64,000 bases of DNA. Origin: SXOA01 sp051004015. Lineage in GTDB: Bacteria; Planctomycetota; Planctomycetia; Pirellulales; Pirellulaceae. The stretch spans positions 26,356 through 90,355 of the forward strand of contig JBPCKT010000028.1 of NCBI GenBank assembly GCA_051004015.1, written 5' to 3'. Below, piece by piece: positions 53,545-60,869 of the stretch (within the stretch, counting starts at the first letter, position 1; each line of letters opens with the position of its first letter). The notes under the pieces are model-generated. The model searched no databases. It was not told the origin of the DNA and was given only the letters and a program-made list of their open reading frames with translations. Made by a program: the position numbers and the translations under genes.

Positions 53545-53962
53545 TTCGTTCATCGACACGAACATTCTGATTTATGCAATCAGCACGGAGCCGTCTGAGG
53601 CAGCAAAATCCGCGGTCGCCCGAAGGTTACTTTCAACGGCCAATTGGGCATGGTCTGCTCAAGTCGCTGCCGAATTCATTAACGCCAGCACGTCTGCTCG
53701 CCGGCCAATTCGGTTGACGCTGACGGACGCGGAGCAATGGATTGACCTCTGGTTGGCGTTCCCGCTCGTCGCTATCGAGACTTCGATTGTGAAAGACGCG
53801 ATACGGCTGGCGAGACAGTATCAGATTTCTTACTTCGACGCCCAGATCATCGCAGCGGCCAGACGTCTGGGGTGCGGGACGCTTTACACCGAAGACCTCA
53901 ATCATGGACAAGTCTACGATGGCGTCGCGGTCATGAATCCGTTTCTTGGAGCGACCCCGTAG
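53531..53962 (+). CDS. PIN-domain toxin (VapC-like ribonuclease)
   Basis: The protein has 143 aa. PIN-domain acidic residues are in place: D9 in SFIDTNILIYA, E48 in AAEFINAS, D103 in SYFDAQIIAAA and E121/D122 in LYTEDLNHG. VapC toxins cleave tRNA or rRNA when released from the antitoxin. The last 32 bases overlap the 3' end of the convergent membrane protein gene. Confidence 0.9.
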   Translation: MAAPDSFIDTNILIYAISTEPSEAAKSAVARRLLSTANWAWSAQVAAEFINASTSARRPIRLTLTDAEQWIDLWLAFPLVAIETSIVKDAIRLARQYQISYFDAQIIAAARRLGCGTLYTEDLNHGQVYDGVAVMNPFLGATP

Positions 53963-54821
53963 AACCAGGCATCTTTCGATCCTCATCCGCCATTTGCCGG
54001 GCCTCCTGTCGTTCGTTTCGCCTCCGGCGTTCGTCCCGAAGCAAGAACATCGCGATGCCCAGCCCCGCCGTGGCGATGTAACAGATAGCCAGCCCTATCA
54101 CAATCTGCCAATCCTTCATGATTGGCTGTTTGATGGTCACTAGCACACATTGGATTAGCAGCACGCCGAAGAGTGCGTAGATGGGCGCTAAGAAAAGGAT
54201 CAAGATGGCCAGGCGAATCGGCCAGCTTGTGACGGGAATTGTCGGAGGAAAAAAGGGCGGATGCGACCAGGGAAGGGCGTGCGTGTCCTTGATCTTCAAA
54301 GCCTCCCGATGCTTTCGAACAGTCTGCGAAGCTCGCTCCAGATCGAACAGCCGAACCTTGATTTCGCCAATCAGCGTCCACTTCGAGACAATGCCATATT
54401 GCCGCAGCAGCTCCTGGCAACCCGCCATTTTCAGCTTATCCCGCACCGAAACGGCGACAACCCACTCATCCGCCGCGATACCGCCCAGCAGTGGGCCGGA
54501 CTTCGCCGGATAGTCCTGGGCGGCACTGACCGATTTGAGGACGGCCTGCATTTTGCCGGACGTCTTGGCCGGCTTGCCGTCGAGCGGGCAGTCCAGAATG
54601 GTGGTCGTATCGCCGTGGAGAACGTCGGTCAGCGTTTCGTCCGAGGAAACCGACGGCTCGTCCGCCCGCCAGTCTCCTTGCGGATAGCAGGCGAGCAAGA
54701 ACCGGTAGAGCCGCACCCGCATCCGGTATACCCACCTCAGGCGGTGCTGCTCCGCGCCTTCGGCTTCGGCGGCAGCCAGTCGTTGTCGCCAGTCCTGCAC
54801 GAGTTTGCCGCGGGAAAGCAT
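53931..54821 (-). CDS. Two-span membrane protein of unknown function
   Basis: The protein has 296 aa from ATG at 54821. Residues 1-180 are soluble, with no recognised motif (WVYRMRVRLYRFLLACYPQG, DEWVVAVSVRDKLKMAGCQE). Two hydrophobic helices follow (IRLAILILFLAPIYALFGVL and WQIVIGLAICYIATAGLGIA), then an Arg-rich cytoplasmic tail. I do not recognise the family. It overlaps the PIN toxin gene tail-to-tail by 32 bp. Confidence 0.72.
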   Translation of the reverse strand: MLSRGKLVQDWRQRLAAAEAEGAEQHRLRWVYRMRVRLYRFLLACYPQGDWRADEPSVSSDETLTDVLHGDTTTILDCPLDGKPAKTSGKMQAVLKSVSAAQDYPAKSGPLLGGIAADEWVVAVSVRDKLKMAGCQELLRQYGIVSKWTLIGEIKVRLFDLERASQTVRKHREALKIKDTHALPWSHPPFFPPTIPVTSWPIRLAILILFLAPIYALFGVLLIQCVLVTIKQPIMKDWQIVIGLAICYIATAGLGIAMFLLRDERRRRNERQEARQMADEDRKMPGSTGSLQETDS

Positions 54822-54953
54822 GGAAGCCTCAATGCGTCATCTTCACACTTCCGCGTCAACGGGGCAACCTCTATCCTGCCGCAAGAAACCCCACTTCCCA
54901 GCGAATAACATCACAGCGTAGTCACTCCCACTCCCCGACTTTCCTTCTCCCTC

Positions 54954-55601
54954 ATGGAATTCGCCCTCTCCCTCTGTCTCGGCATCGGCCTGGCAGCCGC
55001 CTGCGGCTTTCGGGTCTTCGTGCCGATGCTCGGGATGAGCGTGGCATCGATGGCGGGGCATCTGGAACTTTCCAGCGGGTTTGAATGGATAGGAACGCCG
55101 CCAGCCTTCGTCTGCTTCCTTGCGGCGACATCGCTGGAAATTGTTGCTTACTACGTACCCTGGCTCGACAACCTGCTCGATACCGTCGCCAGTCCCGCTG
55201 CGGTCGTGGCCGGCACCATCACGCTGGCGGCGACGCTGGTCCCCACGCCGATGGCGAGTGAAATGTCCCCGCTTTTCCGCTGGTCCCTGGCCTTGATCGC
55301 GGGGGGAGCGGTCGCCGGCATCATTCAGCTCAGCACGGTCACACTTCGCGGCACTTCCACCGTCACTACCGCGGGCCTGGGCAACTTCGTCGTTTCCACG
55401 CTGGAGCTCATTCTCTCCGTGGTCACGACCATCTTCGCAATCGCTCTTCCGGTCGTCTGTCTGCTTGTCGTGATTCCCGTCACTGCCCTGCTCGTGCGTC
55501 GCCGATTTGTACGCCGCAAGGTTGCTGTGCCGGCGGTGGCTGTTGAGGTTAAGGCTGACGACAAGACGACTCCCCTCAAGAAAGCAAAACGGCCCGGCTA
55601 A
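54954..55601 (+). CDS. DUF4126 family membrane protein
   Basis: The protein has 215 aa. It begins MEFALSLCLGIGLAAACGFR and continues with VFVPMLGMSVASMAG, the typical DUF4126 opening, then about five hydrophobic helices and a basic C-terminal tail (RRRFVRRKV). Function of the family is unknown; members sit in the cytoplasmic membrane. It ends in a hairpin that can act as terminator for both this gene and the convergent HNH gene. Confidence 0.8.
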   Translation: MEFALSLCLGIGLAAACGFRVFVPMLGMSVASMAGHLELSSGFEWIGTPPAFVCFLAATSLEIVAYYVPWLDNLLDTVASPAAVVAGTITLAATLVPTPMASEMSPLFRWSLALIAGGAVAGIIQLSTVTLRGTSTVTTAGLGNFVVSTLELILSVVTTIFAIALPVVCLLVVIPVTALLVRRRFVRRKVAVPAVAVEVKADDKTTPLKKAKRPG

Positions 55602-55620
55602 CAAAGAGTCAGCCGGGCCG
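55590..55620. terminator. 10-bp hairpin between convergent genes
   Basis: CGGCCCGGCT (55590-55599) and AGCCGGGCCG (55611-55620) form a perfect GC-rich stem around an 11-base loop and overlap the DUF4126 stop codon. Its position between two convergent genes fits a bidirectional terminator, though there is no T run. Confidence 0.6.
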
Positions 55621-55659
55621 CAATTGGAGGACAATCTTACGTGGCAGTTACCGCTCCTG

Positions 55660-56253
55660 CTACGGCTCGAGCTCCACGCTCCAGTAAGCCTCGCTGATGA
55701 ACTTCGTCCAGCTCGCGATCGGCAAATGGCTCGTGGCGTAGAGCGGCTTCCACTTTGGGCGGATGGGCTTGTGGAGCAGCCGCATGTGGGCCTGCTCGGG
55801 GGTCCGGTCCGCCTTCCGCTTGTTGCACTCCACGCAGGCCAGCACGCAGTTCTCCCACGTGCTCTGGCCGCCGCGCGAGCGGGGGGTGACGTGGTCGATG
55901 GTCAGCTCGTCGCCGGTCATCTTCTGCCGGCAGTACTGGCAGGTGTAACCGTCCCGCTTGCAGAGGTTCCGGCGGCTGAAGGCGACCTCGCCCCGCGGCA
56001 CTCGGTCAAACGTGGTGAGCGAAATCACCTCGGGCACCCGCAGTTGCATCGTCACCGCCTGCACGAACAGCTCATCCGTGCTGGGCCGCAGCTTCGACCA
56101 ATCGGCCCAGTCGTACTGGGCAAAGTCGTGCGGATCCACCACCTTGGCCGCCCCATTCCAAACCAGAATGAGCGCGCGAGCCACGGAGCTGACATGCACT
56201 GGCTGCCAGTTGCGGTTCAGCACCAGGGTGGGACGCTCCAGGACGCGTGACAT
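55660..56253 (-). CDS. HNH endonuclease family protein
   Basis: The protein has 197 aa from ATG at 56253. The HNH core shows CKRDGYTCQYCRQK (C-x2-C), LTIDHVTPRSRGGQSTWENC with the D-H and Asn residues, and VECNKRKADRTPEQA. The N-terminal MSRVLERPTLVLNRNWQPVH is typical of a broadly conserved stand-alone HNH family with a housekeeping rather than restriction context. No methylase is nearby. Confidence 0.9.
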   Translation of the reverse strand: MSRVLERPTLVLNRNWQPVHVSSVARALILVWNGAAKVVDPHDFAQYDWADWSKLRPSTDELFVQAVTMQLRVPEVISLTTFDRVPRGEVAFSRRNLCKRDGYTCQYCRQKMTGDELTIDHVTPRSRGGQSTWENCVLACVECNKRKADRTPEQAHMRLLHKPIRPKWKPLYATSHLPIASWTKFISEAYWSVELEP

Positions 56254-56486
56254 GGGAAGGACGGGGCTGGGGGTTAGGAACTCGGGGCTAGGGAAATCTG
56301 AATTGCGGCGTGCTCAGACGCCAACGCATCTATTGTTTACGAAGTTTAGGCGCGAGACAACCGTATTTCCGCGATTCTTCACCGTAATTAAGGACCATCG
56401 GTTGACACCAGCCAAGACCCGATAGCAGCAGGGGCGGTTCGCTGAGGGAGGTGAGATTTGTCGGAAATGAGGCGCTAGCGTCAGGG

Positions 56487-56858
56487 TCACGGCAGCGCGA
56501 GGATCTCAACCGGGCCGCCGTTTACAATGTCCATGCGAAGCGAATGTCGATGCAGCAGGTTCATGCCGACCAGAGGCTGCGCGTTGGCTGCCTGTACTTC
56601 GATGGAGCGCGGCTGCCCATCCCAGACCACTGTGGCTGAATACACGTCGAACAGATCTGTGCTTCCGTCCGCGAGGATTCCCTGCTCGCGACCGAGCCAT
56701 GTTAACCCGAGAGCAGCAATCAAGGCGGCCGGCAGGGTCAGATCGCCGCTGAATCCAGTGTCGATCACCCCGTCCACGGTGCGCTGTTGGTGCTGCGACC
56801 CGACGACCGGCAACCGAATCACAGCCTCAATATCGGCGTTGATACTCCCTTGAATCAT
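56487..56858 (-). CDS. Retropepsin-like aspartic protease (clan AA)
   Basis: The protein has 123 aa. The ATG at 56858 shares a base with the preceding stop (TGATG), which decides the start. The single aspartic protease motif GVIDTGFSGDLTLP (Asp33-Thr-Gly) and the second hydrophobic motif PLVGMNLLHRHSLRMDI are those of retropepsin-like proteins, which work as homodimers. It is translationally coupled to a small upstream protein, an arrangement seen for such pairs in several bacterial groups. Substrate is unknown. Confidence 0.83.
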   Translation of the reverse strand: MIQGSINADIEAVIRLPVVGSQHQQRTVDGVIDTGFSGDLTLPAALIAALGLTWLGREQGILADGSTDLFDVYSATVVWDGQPRSIEVQAANAQPLVGMNLLHRHSLRMDIVNGGPVEILALP

Positions 56859-57127
56859 CAGGTCCCCAACCGCCTGCCGAGGCCAAAACGATGGACGCCC
56901 TGATGGCCAATCCGCACGAACCAGATCTGCGCATCGGGACACCGCGCCAACAGGCGCTCCGCAGCCTCCAGCGTCTGATCGGCAACCTCGAATTCACCGG
57001 TTTCCACGTCGATGGCTACGATTCGGCCCTGGTTGGCGGATTCCACTTGAGAACGGATTCGCTCATATACTTCCGCGCCTAGGCGAGCATGTTCTTCTTT
57101 GGTGTAGCGCGGTTGTCGGACGGTCAT
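56858..57127 (-). CDS. Small conserved-type protein coupled to the retropepsin
   Basis: The protein has 89 aa starting MTVRQPRYTKEEHARLGAEV. The body (ERIRSQVESANQGRIVAIDV, FEVADQTLEAAERLLARCPD) is a mixed alpha/beta pattern. It has no signal or membrane segment. Its stop codon overlaps the start of the aspartic protease gene, so the two are co-translated and probably act together, perhaps as substrate or regulator. I cannot name the function. Confidence 0.78.
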   Translation of the reverse strand: MTVRQPRYTKEEHARLGAEVYERIRSQVESANQGRIVAIDVETGEFEVADQTLEAAERLLARCPDAQIWFVRIGHQGVHRFGLGRRLGT

Positions 57128-57186
57128 GGCGAGTCTCCTTCTGGGGCTGCGACCTGACTACATTCTACGCCGGGACCGCTGGACTG

Positions 57187-57438
57187 TCACGACAAACCCT
57201 CTTCAACCAGTACGGCCGCGCTGGTGACATCATCGAAGGTGCTGAACAGCCGGAGCTTATCCGTGATGACGTAGAACTCGGTGGACCCTTTGTGTCCATT
57301 TTCGCCGGGGTTGAAGGCGATATTTTCCGGATGCTCAATCGTGACCCGGTCACCGTTTTCCAGACTGAGGACCAATGGGCGAAACGGTGCCTGCCGCACT
57401 AGCCGCTGAACTTCGCCTCGCATGATGTCGGTTTTCAT
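57187..57438 (-). CDS. Small hypothetical protein
   Basis: The protein has 83 aa from ATG at 57438; ATG at 57423 is an alternative, and the further upstream open frame is not protein-like. Sequence MKTDIMRGEVQRLVRQAPF then RPLVLSLENGDRVTIEHPEN is a short beta-rich fold of a kind seen repeatedly in planctomycete genomes with no known function. Confidence 0.62.
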   Translation of the reverse strand: MKTDIMRGEVQRLVRQAPFRPLVLSLENGDRVTIEHPENIAFNPGENGHKGSTEFYVITDKLRLFSTFDDVTSAAVLVEEGLS

Positions 57439-57647
57439 GGCGACCACTTCGGAATAGTGGACTTCTGACGTCGCATCGATGCTACGCTGCCAACTTGGCG
57501 GCTTCAAGAAGAAGATCTGCAGCCGCAGGCAGGTGCGGCGTCTTGGTTCGGCGCTGCCAGCCACTCTGCTCGCCCGGTGTCACTCTCGCTGTGTATGCCC
57601 AAAAGACAGCAGGTGGCTCGCGACGGAGTTACGACCTACTTTCGCCC

Positions 57648-58817
57648 TCACTTATCGCTCGGCGGGCTCTCCGCTTTGGCGACAAACTCCTGGTCGGCTT
57701 TGCTCAACTTCGCCAACGGCACGCTCACCACCTCGCCACTCTTTTTCTTCAGGTTCACGCTGCCGTCTTCCAGGTTCACCAGCTCCGCTTCAATTCGGAA
57801 CTTTCCCGTCGTGTCGCTCCAAGTCCGCAGTCCGGAGGCCGCCGGAGCACCCTTCGCCGGAGTCGTGGGAGCCGCGCCGAACAGCTCCGTCAGCTTGGCT
57901 TGGGCTCGTTCGGCAGCCGGCGTATTCGGAAAACGGGTGACGATCAATTCCAAGGCCGGCTTGGCTTGTTTCTTGGTGCTGTTCTGGCTCAGCAGAGCGT
58001 TGGCTCGGTCGAGCGCCTCGGCCTGCTTCAACTCTTCCTTGAGATCGGCGTTCTTGGCCAGGTCTCGTTCCGCCGAAACCATATCCTTGCGTAGCTCGGG
58101 GAGCTTGCCGTAAATGCGGTTGGCCGAGACGATCCCCAGCACACCGGCAAACTTGTCCTCCCCGGCGAGTTGCTCCCGCGCGGTCTTGAGCGCCGCCGTC
58201 CCCTCTTCCACCAGCTTCGTGTACAGAGAGTCCGCTTCCAGCGCCACCGAAGCGAAGCTGCCGAACTTGCCGAGCTGGCCAATCTTTTTCAGGCTTTCCA
58301 TCCGCTTGACCGCAGTCCAGGAGTCCCCCGCGGTCAGCGCCTTGCTCGAATCGTCCACGGCTGTCTTGATCTGCATAAGTTGCGCCTCCGAGAAAATGGC
58401 GCCGGCGGTCGTCAGGTGCTCGGCCAGAAAGAGGGGCAATTCGTCCCCCTGCTTGGCCCCGCTTTTCGCGTAGGCAACCTCCCCATTGGCCCGCACCACG
58501 TACAGGATCGGAATCCCCCTCCCCTCATGTCGATACTTGCTCGACCAGGCCGCCCATTCGCCACCTTCCGTGTCAACCTTGAGGGGCACGAACTGTGCCA
58601 CCAGCGGCGCGATGGATCGATCGGTGCTAAGCCGTTCGAGCAGCGCCAGGCAAGGACCTCAGGTCTTGGAACCAGCCATGGCCAGGATCGGCCGGCCGGT
58701 TGCTTTGGATAGTTTTTCCGCCTGCTCCATCGTGAGCAAGTCGGCTCCCGCCACCCAGCCGCACGTCGCGACCAGCGCGACGACGAGCGGAGCCGTCAGA
58801 TTCCAGCGTGGTCTCAT
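57648..58817 (-). CDS. Thioredoxin-like/SHD1 protein with in-frame TGA at the CxxC motif (candidate selenoprotein)
   Basis: Reading from ATG 58817 (AAGG upstream), the frame gives a signal-like hydrophobic stretch (LVVALVATCGW), then GRPILAMAGSKT, an in-frame TGA at 58661-58659 (codon 53), and continues GPCLALLERLSTDRSI without interruption to 57648, 389 codons in all. The TGA falls exactly on the first Cys of the thioredoxin motif CGPC, giving UGPC if read as selenocysteine. Residues ~25-130 form the thioredoxin-like fold; the middle is a helical repeat region; ~331-380 is an SHD1 domain (RTWSDTTGKFRIEAELVNLE). A possible SECIS stem-loop lies just downstream of the TGA. Alternative: a nonsense mutation in a Cys codon. 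Fold is confident; selenocysteine reading is inferred. Confidence 0.72.
58610..58661 (-). promoter_or_regulatory. Possible bacterial SECIS stem-loop
   Basis: In the transcript, 11 bases after the UGA, GGCGCU-GC-U can pair with G-GC-(UU)-AGCACC (one C-A mismatch, a two-base bulge and a U-G closing pair), leaving the apical loop CGAAC about 20 bases after the UGA with G at position 2. Spacing and the early loop G agree with the loose consensus for bacterial SECIS elements. Fold was drawn by eye. Confidence 0.4.
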
Positions 58818-59215
58818 GTCTTTTGCCTTGCATCGCTTGAGTAAAACGGAGTTCTTCAAATTTTGATTATTCGCCCGCAGAGCGGCTCCTGCATTTTAGG
58901 CCTGCCTGGGATTTGACGCCACTCATTGGCAGGGACCGCTTGGAGGGCAAATGGTGAATTATTCCCGTCGTCGCCGGCCGCAACTCATTGACACGTCACT
59001 ACTTGCACAAATACTCATCAGGACATATTCAACACACACCCCGCCGGAAGAGTGGTGTGGGCGCGTTGCCAGGCACCCCTCCAAGGAACCGCTCTGATTC
59101 ATGATTCATGTTCGCTCGTTTCAGCGGAATCACATCCGCAAAGCATTTATTGTCAACAACTTGCGACATCCGTGGCATGAATCAGGCCAGTTTCTTGATT
59201 CATTCGATTTCAGAA

Positions 59216-59250
59216 CCTCCCTCTCCTCTTGGGAGAGGGCCGGGGTGAGG
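59216..59250. repeat. CCTCTCC-GGAGAGG intergenic palindromic repeat, copy 1
   Basis: The sequence CCCTCTCCTCTTGGGAGAGG followed by GCCGGGGTGAGG forms a short palindrome plus a conserved flank. A second copy lies at 59683-59720. Similar elements are widespread between genes in many bacterial genomes. Confidence 0.75.
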
Positions 59251-59682
59251 ATCTTGGCACCCCTACATGCGCCGGCAACCGCTCCCACCTCCCTGGCGCG
59301 ATAAGCGGCTGATAAGGGGCCTTTGATACCGGTTTTCGCGAGCGATTTTTGATACATTCTGTATCATCGCCCTGCTCGCAACTTCTTATTCCGCCGGCAC
59401 TTCCGCCGATCAGTCGCTCGGCGACTGGCCGGTATCAGCGGTTTTCTTGATACCACCCAAACCCCGTCATTTCGGGGGATGTATCAGCAATGTGATAAGC
59501 TGTTTTTCAAACAGACTTACGCAATCTCCCACGCCCTTCGTGGCATTTCTTCTTCCCTTACGACCCAACGCGCCTTCTCGATCGTTGTTCAAATGGCGCA
59601 CTAGGGCATCGCGCGACCTGGGAGTCTCCATCCACTTTCCACAACCAGATTGAGAAAGAGCGCCGCCCGGCCGGCACCGCAG

Positions 59683-59720
59683 CCCCCCTCTCCCCTTGGG
59701 AGAGGGCCGGGGTGAGGGTC
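59683..59720. repeat. CCTCTCC-GGAGAGG intergenic palindromic repeat, copy 2
   Basis: CCCTCTCCCCTTGGGAGAGG followed by GCCGGGGTGAGG, nearly identical to the copy at 59216-59250 and in the same orientation. Confidence 0.75.
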
Positions 59721-59885
59721 TGCCGGCTCCACCGGGCTGGTCCTATTATACCAATGTCTAGTTGCATTTTTGGCACCTTTCCAAAACTGTTTTGGAAATT
59801 CTGGACGGTCCCGTCGGCGTCCCAGCCGGTGAGTCCGGCGCGCCGGGATTGACGGTCAGGGCCTCACCGGCCGCTTTTCCTTCGT

Positions 59886-60041
59886 TTAGTCGTCGTTCAA
59901 GATCGTGCCGAGGCCGAGCGCGTCTAGGAACAAGGCGTTGCTGCTGGCCCCGAACAAGTCCAGGTAGAACGTCTCATTGGCCCCTCTCTTGCTGTCACCT
60001 TTGACTTCGAAGGTGATCCGCACATCGAAGAACTGGAGGCG
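59886..60041 (-). pseudogene. Calx-beta domain remnant
   Basis: Reading leftward after a TGA at 60042-60044, 51 residues end at TAA (59886-59888): they include FEVKGDSKRGANETFYLDLF and finish LGTILNDD. This matches the last 45 residues of the intact protein at 60870-62570 (IEVKGDSKREADETFYLDLF, ending GTILNDG). No start or upstream domain is present, so it is the 3' stump of a duplicated gene. Confidence 0.75.
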
Positions 60042-60172
60042 TCAGCCACCGGGGCGGGCGCGAAATTATCCATTGCGATTGCCGGGCGCGGCAGCGCCAC
60101 GACCTTGAACAAGATCATGGCCGGATCGCCCGAGCGGCTGGTCCGGCCATGATCCCTTCGAAATGGCGACGA

Positions 60173-60598
60173 CTAGCGGGAAACCACCTGGCAGAGCAGG
60201 ATGAAACCTGTGTCGTTCAGATCAACCTCGCCGTTGAGATAAGCCTCCAGGATCTCATCCTCGGAAGTGAATGGATCTGTGGACACATCGCGGCCGTTCA
60301 GGACGCTGACCACGACGACATCCCAGTAGGGGTTGTATCCGGCTACGCCCGGGATGGCGACCCCGAGGACATGGTTCTGGGTGCCGAAGACGTAGAGCGG
60401 GTTGGCAACCCTGCTGGCGATTGCGTGGTTGGTAACTCCCAGGACGTTTTCGCTGACGGCGGGGATCACGTACACGATCTCGCCGTTGAACCAAGTAGGG
60501 ATCGTCGTCGGCTTGGCTGCGCGGACGCAGTCGACGCCGATGGTCAGCAGCAGTGCCGCGCCCATGATTAGGGCGGATGTTCGGTTAGCGACTTTCAT
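60173..60598 (-). CDS. Small secreted protein of unknown function
   Basis: The protein has 141 aa; ATG at 60598 with GGGAG upstream. An N-terminal signal peptide (RTSALIMGAALLLTIGVDCV) is followed by a compact beta-rich domain (GEIVYVIPAVSENVLGVTNH, PLYVFGTQNHVLGVAIPGVA). The C-terminal EDEILEAYLNGEVDLNDTGF is acidic. No family recognised. It lies between a Calx-beta remnant and an intact Calx-beta gene, so it may be carried with that gene group. Confidence 0.75.
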   Translation of the reverse strand: MKVANRTSALIMGAALLLTIGVDCVRAAKPTTIPTWFNGEIVYVIPAVSENVLGVTNHAIASRVANPLYVFGTQNHVLGVAIPGVAGYNPYWDVVVVSVLNGRDVSTDPFTSEDEILEAYLNGEVDLNDTGFILLCQVVSR

Positions 60599-60869
60599 AG
60601 AGATTCTCCCAGGTTAAGTGAGTAAGTGAGTGAATAAGAATGCTTTCAGATGGGTCACGTTTGTGGGATCCGTCTCCGGGGGGCGCTCTCTGACGGGGAT
60701 CTCTGCCCGTCATTGTTTTGTTGGGCCGCAAGTATGGATGGGCGCGCATAAGTTGCCTCGTTGCGGACTGGACGCGAGTCCAGTCCGGTTGCATTCAGAC
60801 GGGAGTTAAAAAATCGCCTTCGCGGCCGGCTGCACATCGGCGCAGCCGTGCCGCGACGAGGCTGGCGGG
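60599..60869. other. 271-bp intergenic region
   Basis: It precedes the small secreted gene and follows the beta-helix gene on the same strand. It contains short direct words (GTGAGTAAGTGAGTGAATAAG near 60618) but no clear hairpin or gene. Confidence 0.4.

Larger units (their letters stand above)
58818..59885. other. ~1.07-kb repeat-rich non-coding region
   Basis: There is no supportable gene. Besides the two CCCTCTCC...GGGAGAGGG elements, it holds a small palindrome GATACATTCTGTATC near 59349-59363 and scattered GTATCA/TGATAC words up to about 59500. Confidence 0.5.

Noticed and set aside
57648..58601. Stand-alone 317-codon gene starting at 58601
   Set aside because: Its start would be an internal GTG (Val73) in the middle of a thioredoxin fold; the frame continues upstream across the TGA to a signal-like N-terminus, so I describe one gene instead.
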